Origin: JANRIC01 sp033765345 | Lineage (GTDB): Bacteria; Bacteroidota; Bacteroidia; Cytophagales; Microscillaceae | Reading direction: 5' to 3' | Length of the DNA stretch: 5,973 nucleotides | Assembly (NCBI GenBank): GCA_033765345.1 | Contig: JANRIC010000141.1 | Coordinates: forward strand, 1-5,973 | Shown: positions 4,489 to 5,973 of the stretch, piece after piece | Numbering within the stretch: position 1 is the first letter of the stretch | How the letters are laid out: each line of letters begins with the position of its first letter | Translations under genes and position numbers: made by a program | The notes under the pieces: model-generated | Seen by the model: the letters and a program-made list of their open reading frames with translations, nothing else | Database searches by the model: none | Told to the model about the DNA's origin: nothing

Positions 4489-5973
4489 ATGGAACATATT
4501 TTACCCCTTCTAAAGTATTTCTCCCATTACGCGCTCAAAATGACACCAAAACGCTTAATGGAAGAATATTTTAATTTAGACTGCCGCTTATTATTATTTT
4601 TAACAATAATTCAGGTAGCCGCATCCAGTCCTGTTTTGGGACAGACAAGCTTCAAGATCAATTTCTCTGATGCAGCTACGGCTGCACCCTCTGGTTGGCT
4701 CAAAGACTACGGTCAGCCTTACGGAGATCGGGGAAACGGATTGACCTACGGATGGGTAGACCCCAATACCCGCCAGGCAGTAGACATCAGTGCCCGTGGG
4801 CGAAATCGCAATCCTACCCCGGATGTGGATATTTTCAGAGAGACTTTTATGCACATGCGATTCTCTGATGTAACCGCTGGCACTCAAAACGGTGACTGGG
4901 AGATAGCCATTCCCAATGGCTCTTATCGAGTTACTCTACAGGTCGGTGATGCTGATATAGAAAATAGCATAGGAACAAGACACCTCATTCTCGCAGATGG
5001 GGTGCAAATTATAGATTTTTCAGCCCCACAAGGGACTTTTGGGGTTCGAAACGGAAGTGCTATCGTCAATGTAACCGATGGAAAACTTTCTGTTAATGGA
5101 AGTACTGGGAAAAATGTGAAGATACATTATATCATGATAGAATCTACTTCTACAGCGCAGACACCAGTAGTTTTAACCTCTGACCCTGTAGACGGATTGC
5201 AAAATGTATTTTTAAATCAGGCTATTTCAGCCAAAACTTTTTCTCTGCCCAATGGAGCTATTAATCCTACAACTATAAACAATCAGACTGTCAGGCTATT
5301 TGAAATCACGGGCAATGTTGAAGTTCCCTCCACAGTGACTTTTAGCAATGGCCAGATCAATCTGCAGCCCAATGCCAATTTAAAGCCTTTTACAAATTAT
5401 CGCTACATCATCAACGGTGTCAAAGATCAGACAGGTGCCGATCTTTTACTCTTCAGTGCCAACTTCACCACGGGCAATGAATTGTATGTACCCCCAGTTG
5501 GTAATTCCTTCAAAGTAAATTTCTCAGATGAAGCCACCACCCCTCCCTCAGGATGGCTCAAAGATTTTGGTGAACCTTTCGGTGACCGGGGCAATGGCAT
5601 CTCCTATGGCTGGGTAGATCCGGTAAGCCGTAACCCCGTGAGCCTGGTAGGTCGTGGTAGAAACCGCACCCCAAGCCCTGATAAAGATATTTTCCGTGAA
5701 ACTTTTATGCACATGCGCTATGGTGATGTAAGTGTTGGTGCTCAAAACGGAGATTGGGAAATTATTGTACCCAATGGAACTTACCGCGTCACAATACAAA
5801 TAGGCGAATCAGACCCGGAAAACTTTCCCGAAACCCGCCATATTGTAGTAGCCGAAGGCTTAACGATGATTGATTTTACCCCCGTATTGGGCAGCGTCGG
5901 TGTGCGGAATGCCACCAAAGTAATTACAGTGACCGATGGCAGGCTTTCTGTCAATGCGGGTGCAGTGGATAGA
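4489..5973 (+). CDS. Large secreted protein with malectin-like and Ig-like (Big_5) modules, 3' end cut by the window
   Basis: The frame is open for 495 codons to the window end, so the C-terminus is missing. A hydrophobic signal segment (residues 34-51, LLLFLTIIQVAASSPVLG) is followed by a likely mature N-terminus near Gln52. Module 1 (about 55-218) has the malectin-like pattern seen in many bacterial surface proteins: FKINFSD, GWLKDYG, DRGNGLTYGW, GRNR, DIFRETFMHM, GDWEI, PNGSYRVT, then GVRN and VTDGKLSV. A Big_5-type Ig domain follows (about 225-329: PVVLTSDPVDG ... LKPFTNYRYIINGVKDQTG). Module 2 (341-495, incomplete) repeats module 1. Malectin-like folds generally bind carbohydrate, so a glycan-binding or adhesive surface role is inferred; no catalytic domain is visible yet. 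Such Bacteroidota proteins often end in a T9SS sorting tail, which would lie beyond the window. Start choice is uncertain: ATG 4489 is first in frame after the stop at 4468-4470, but ATG 4540 gives a more standard signal peptide (n-region MTPKR), and ATG 4558 is also possible. No Shine-Dalgarno site. Confidence 0.88.
   Translation, partial: MEHILPLLKYFSHYALKMTPKRLMEEYFNLDCRLLLFLTIIQVAASSPVLGQTSFKINFSDAATAAPSGWLKDYGQPYGDRGNGLTYGWVDPNTRQAVDISARGRNRNPTPDVDIFRETFMHMRFSDVTAGTQNGDWEIAIPNGSYRVTLQVGDADIENSIGTRHLILADGVQIIDFSAPQGTFGVRNGSAIVNVTDGKLSVNGSTGKNVKIHYIMIESTSTAQTPVVLTSDPVDGLQNVFLNQAISAKTFSLPNGAINPTTINNQTVRLFEITGNVEVPSTVTFSNGQINLQPNANLKPFTNYRYIINGVKDQTGADLLLFSANFTTGNELYVPPVGNSFKVNFSDEATTPPSGWLKDFGEPFGDRGNGISYGWVDPVSRNPVSLVGRGRNRTPSPDKDIFRETFMHMRYGDVSVGAQNGDWEIIVPNGTYRVTIQIGESDPENFPETRHIVVAEGLTMIDFTPVLGSVGVRNATKVITVTDGRLSVNAGAVDR
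4651..5100 (+). repeat. Malectin-like module, copy 1 of an in-gene repeat
   Basis: Residues 55-204 of the secreted protein align without any gap to residues 341-490, an offset of 858 bases. By hand count 93 of 150 residues are identical. The block DIFRETFMHMR (115-124 region) is unchanged and is nearly identical in DNA too, including a shared 17-base stretch ending in ATGCACATGCG. This marks an internal duplication of a whole domain. Confidence 0.85.
5509..5958 (+). repeat. Malectin-like module, copy 2 of an in-gene repeat
   Basis: This is the second copy, residues 341-490, separated from copy 1 by the Ig-like domain. Conserved blocks are SGWLKD, GDRGNG, YGWVDP, GRGRNR, DIFRETFMHMR, QNGDWEI and VTDG(K/R)LSVN. 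Differences are mostly conservative, concentrated at residues 380-389 and 440-476 of the protein. The module probably continues past the window edge, since copy 1 extends about 14 residues further. Confidence 0.85.

Noticed and set aside
4600..4887. 95-codon minus-strand open frame
   Set aside because: It is antisense to malectin-like module 1. A similar antisense frame occurs over module 2 (5548-5799), as expected when the sense repeat is duplicated, so it is a by-product of the repeat.

Overview
The window looks like a chromosomal segment of a Bacteroidota bacterium, probably of the Cytophagales type (inference). Three signs point there. The promoters show the Bacteroidota -7 element TAnnTTTG instead of a -10 TATAAT box. 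Gene starts have A/T-rich upstream sequence and no Shine-Dalgarno site. The protein set combines a long fused acyl-CoA mutase, a large modular secreted protein and a domain resembling the C-terminal sorting tails of the type IX secretion system (T9SS).

Layout: bases 1-127 are AT-rich and non-coding, with an 11-bp inverted repeat and runs of A and G. A small plus-strand ORF (128-331, GTG start) encodes 67 residues that look like an isolated T9SS tail or DUF3244-like beta domain. It converges on the large minus-strand gene, and the 123-bp gap holds a strong 15-bp-stem hairpin (356-395) that probably terminates transcription from both sides. The minus-strand gene (455-3967) is a complete 1170-residue IcmF: a cobalamin-binding domain, a G-protein chaperone domain and a mutase domain on one chain. 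Its active-site residues (Phe631, Gln819) indicate isobutyryl-CoA mutase and not methylmalonyl-CoA mutase.

A 521-bp divergent intergenic region (3968-4488) follows. It carries one exact TAnnTTTG element for each flanking gene, each 44-47 bases from its start codon, plus small palindromes with a shared CTAAT/ATTAG half-site. About 410 bp between the two elements is unexplained. From 4489 a plus-strand gene runs off the window end with no stop. It encodes a secreted protein with a signal peptide, a malectin-like carbohydrate-binding-type module, a Big_5-type Ig-like domain and a second malectin-like module about 62% identical to the first.

Nothing shows that the three genes work together. icmF is cytoplasmic acyl-CoA metabolism, while the plus-strand gene is a surface or extracellular protein. 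No mobile element, CRISPR array, tRNA or rRNA was seen. The least explained items are the orphan sorting-tail-like ORF, the insertion inside the mutase domain, and the long divergent spacer.
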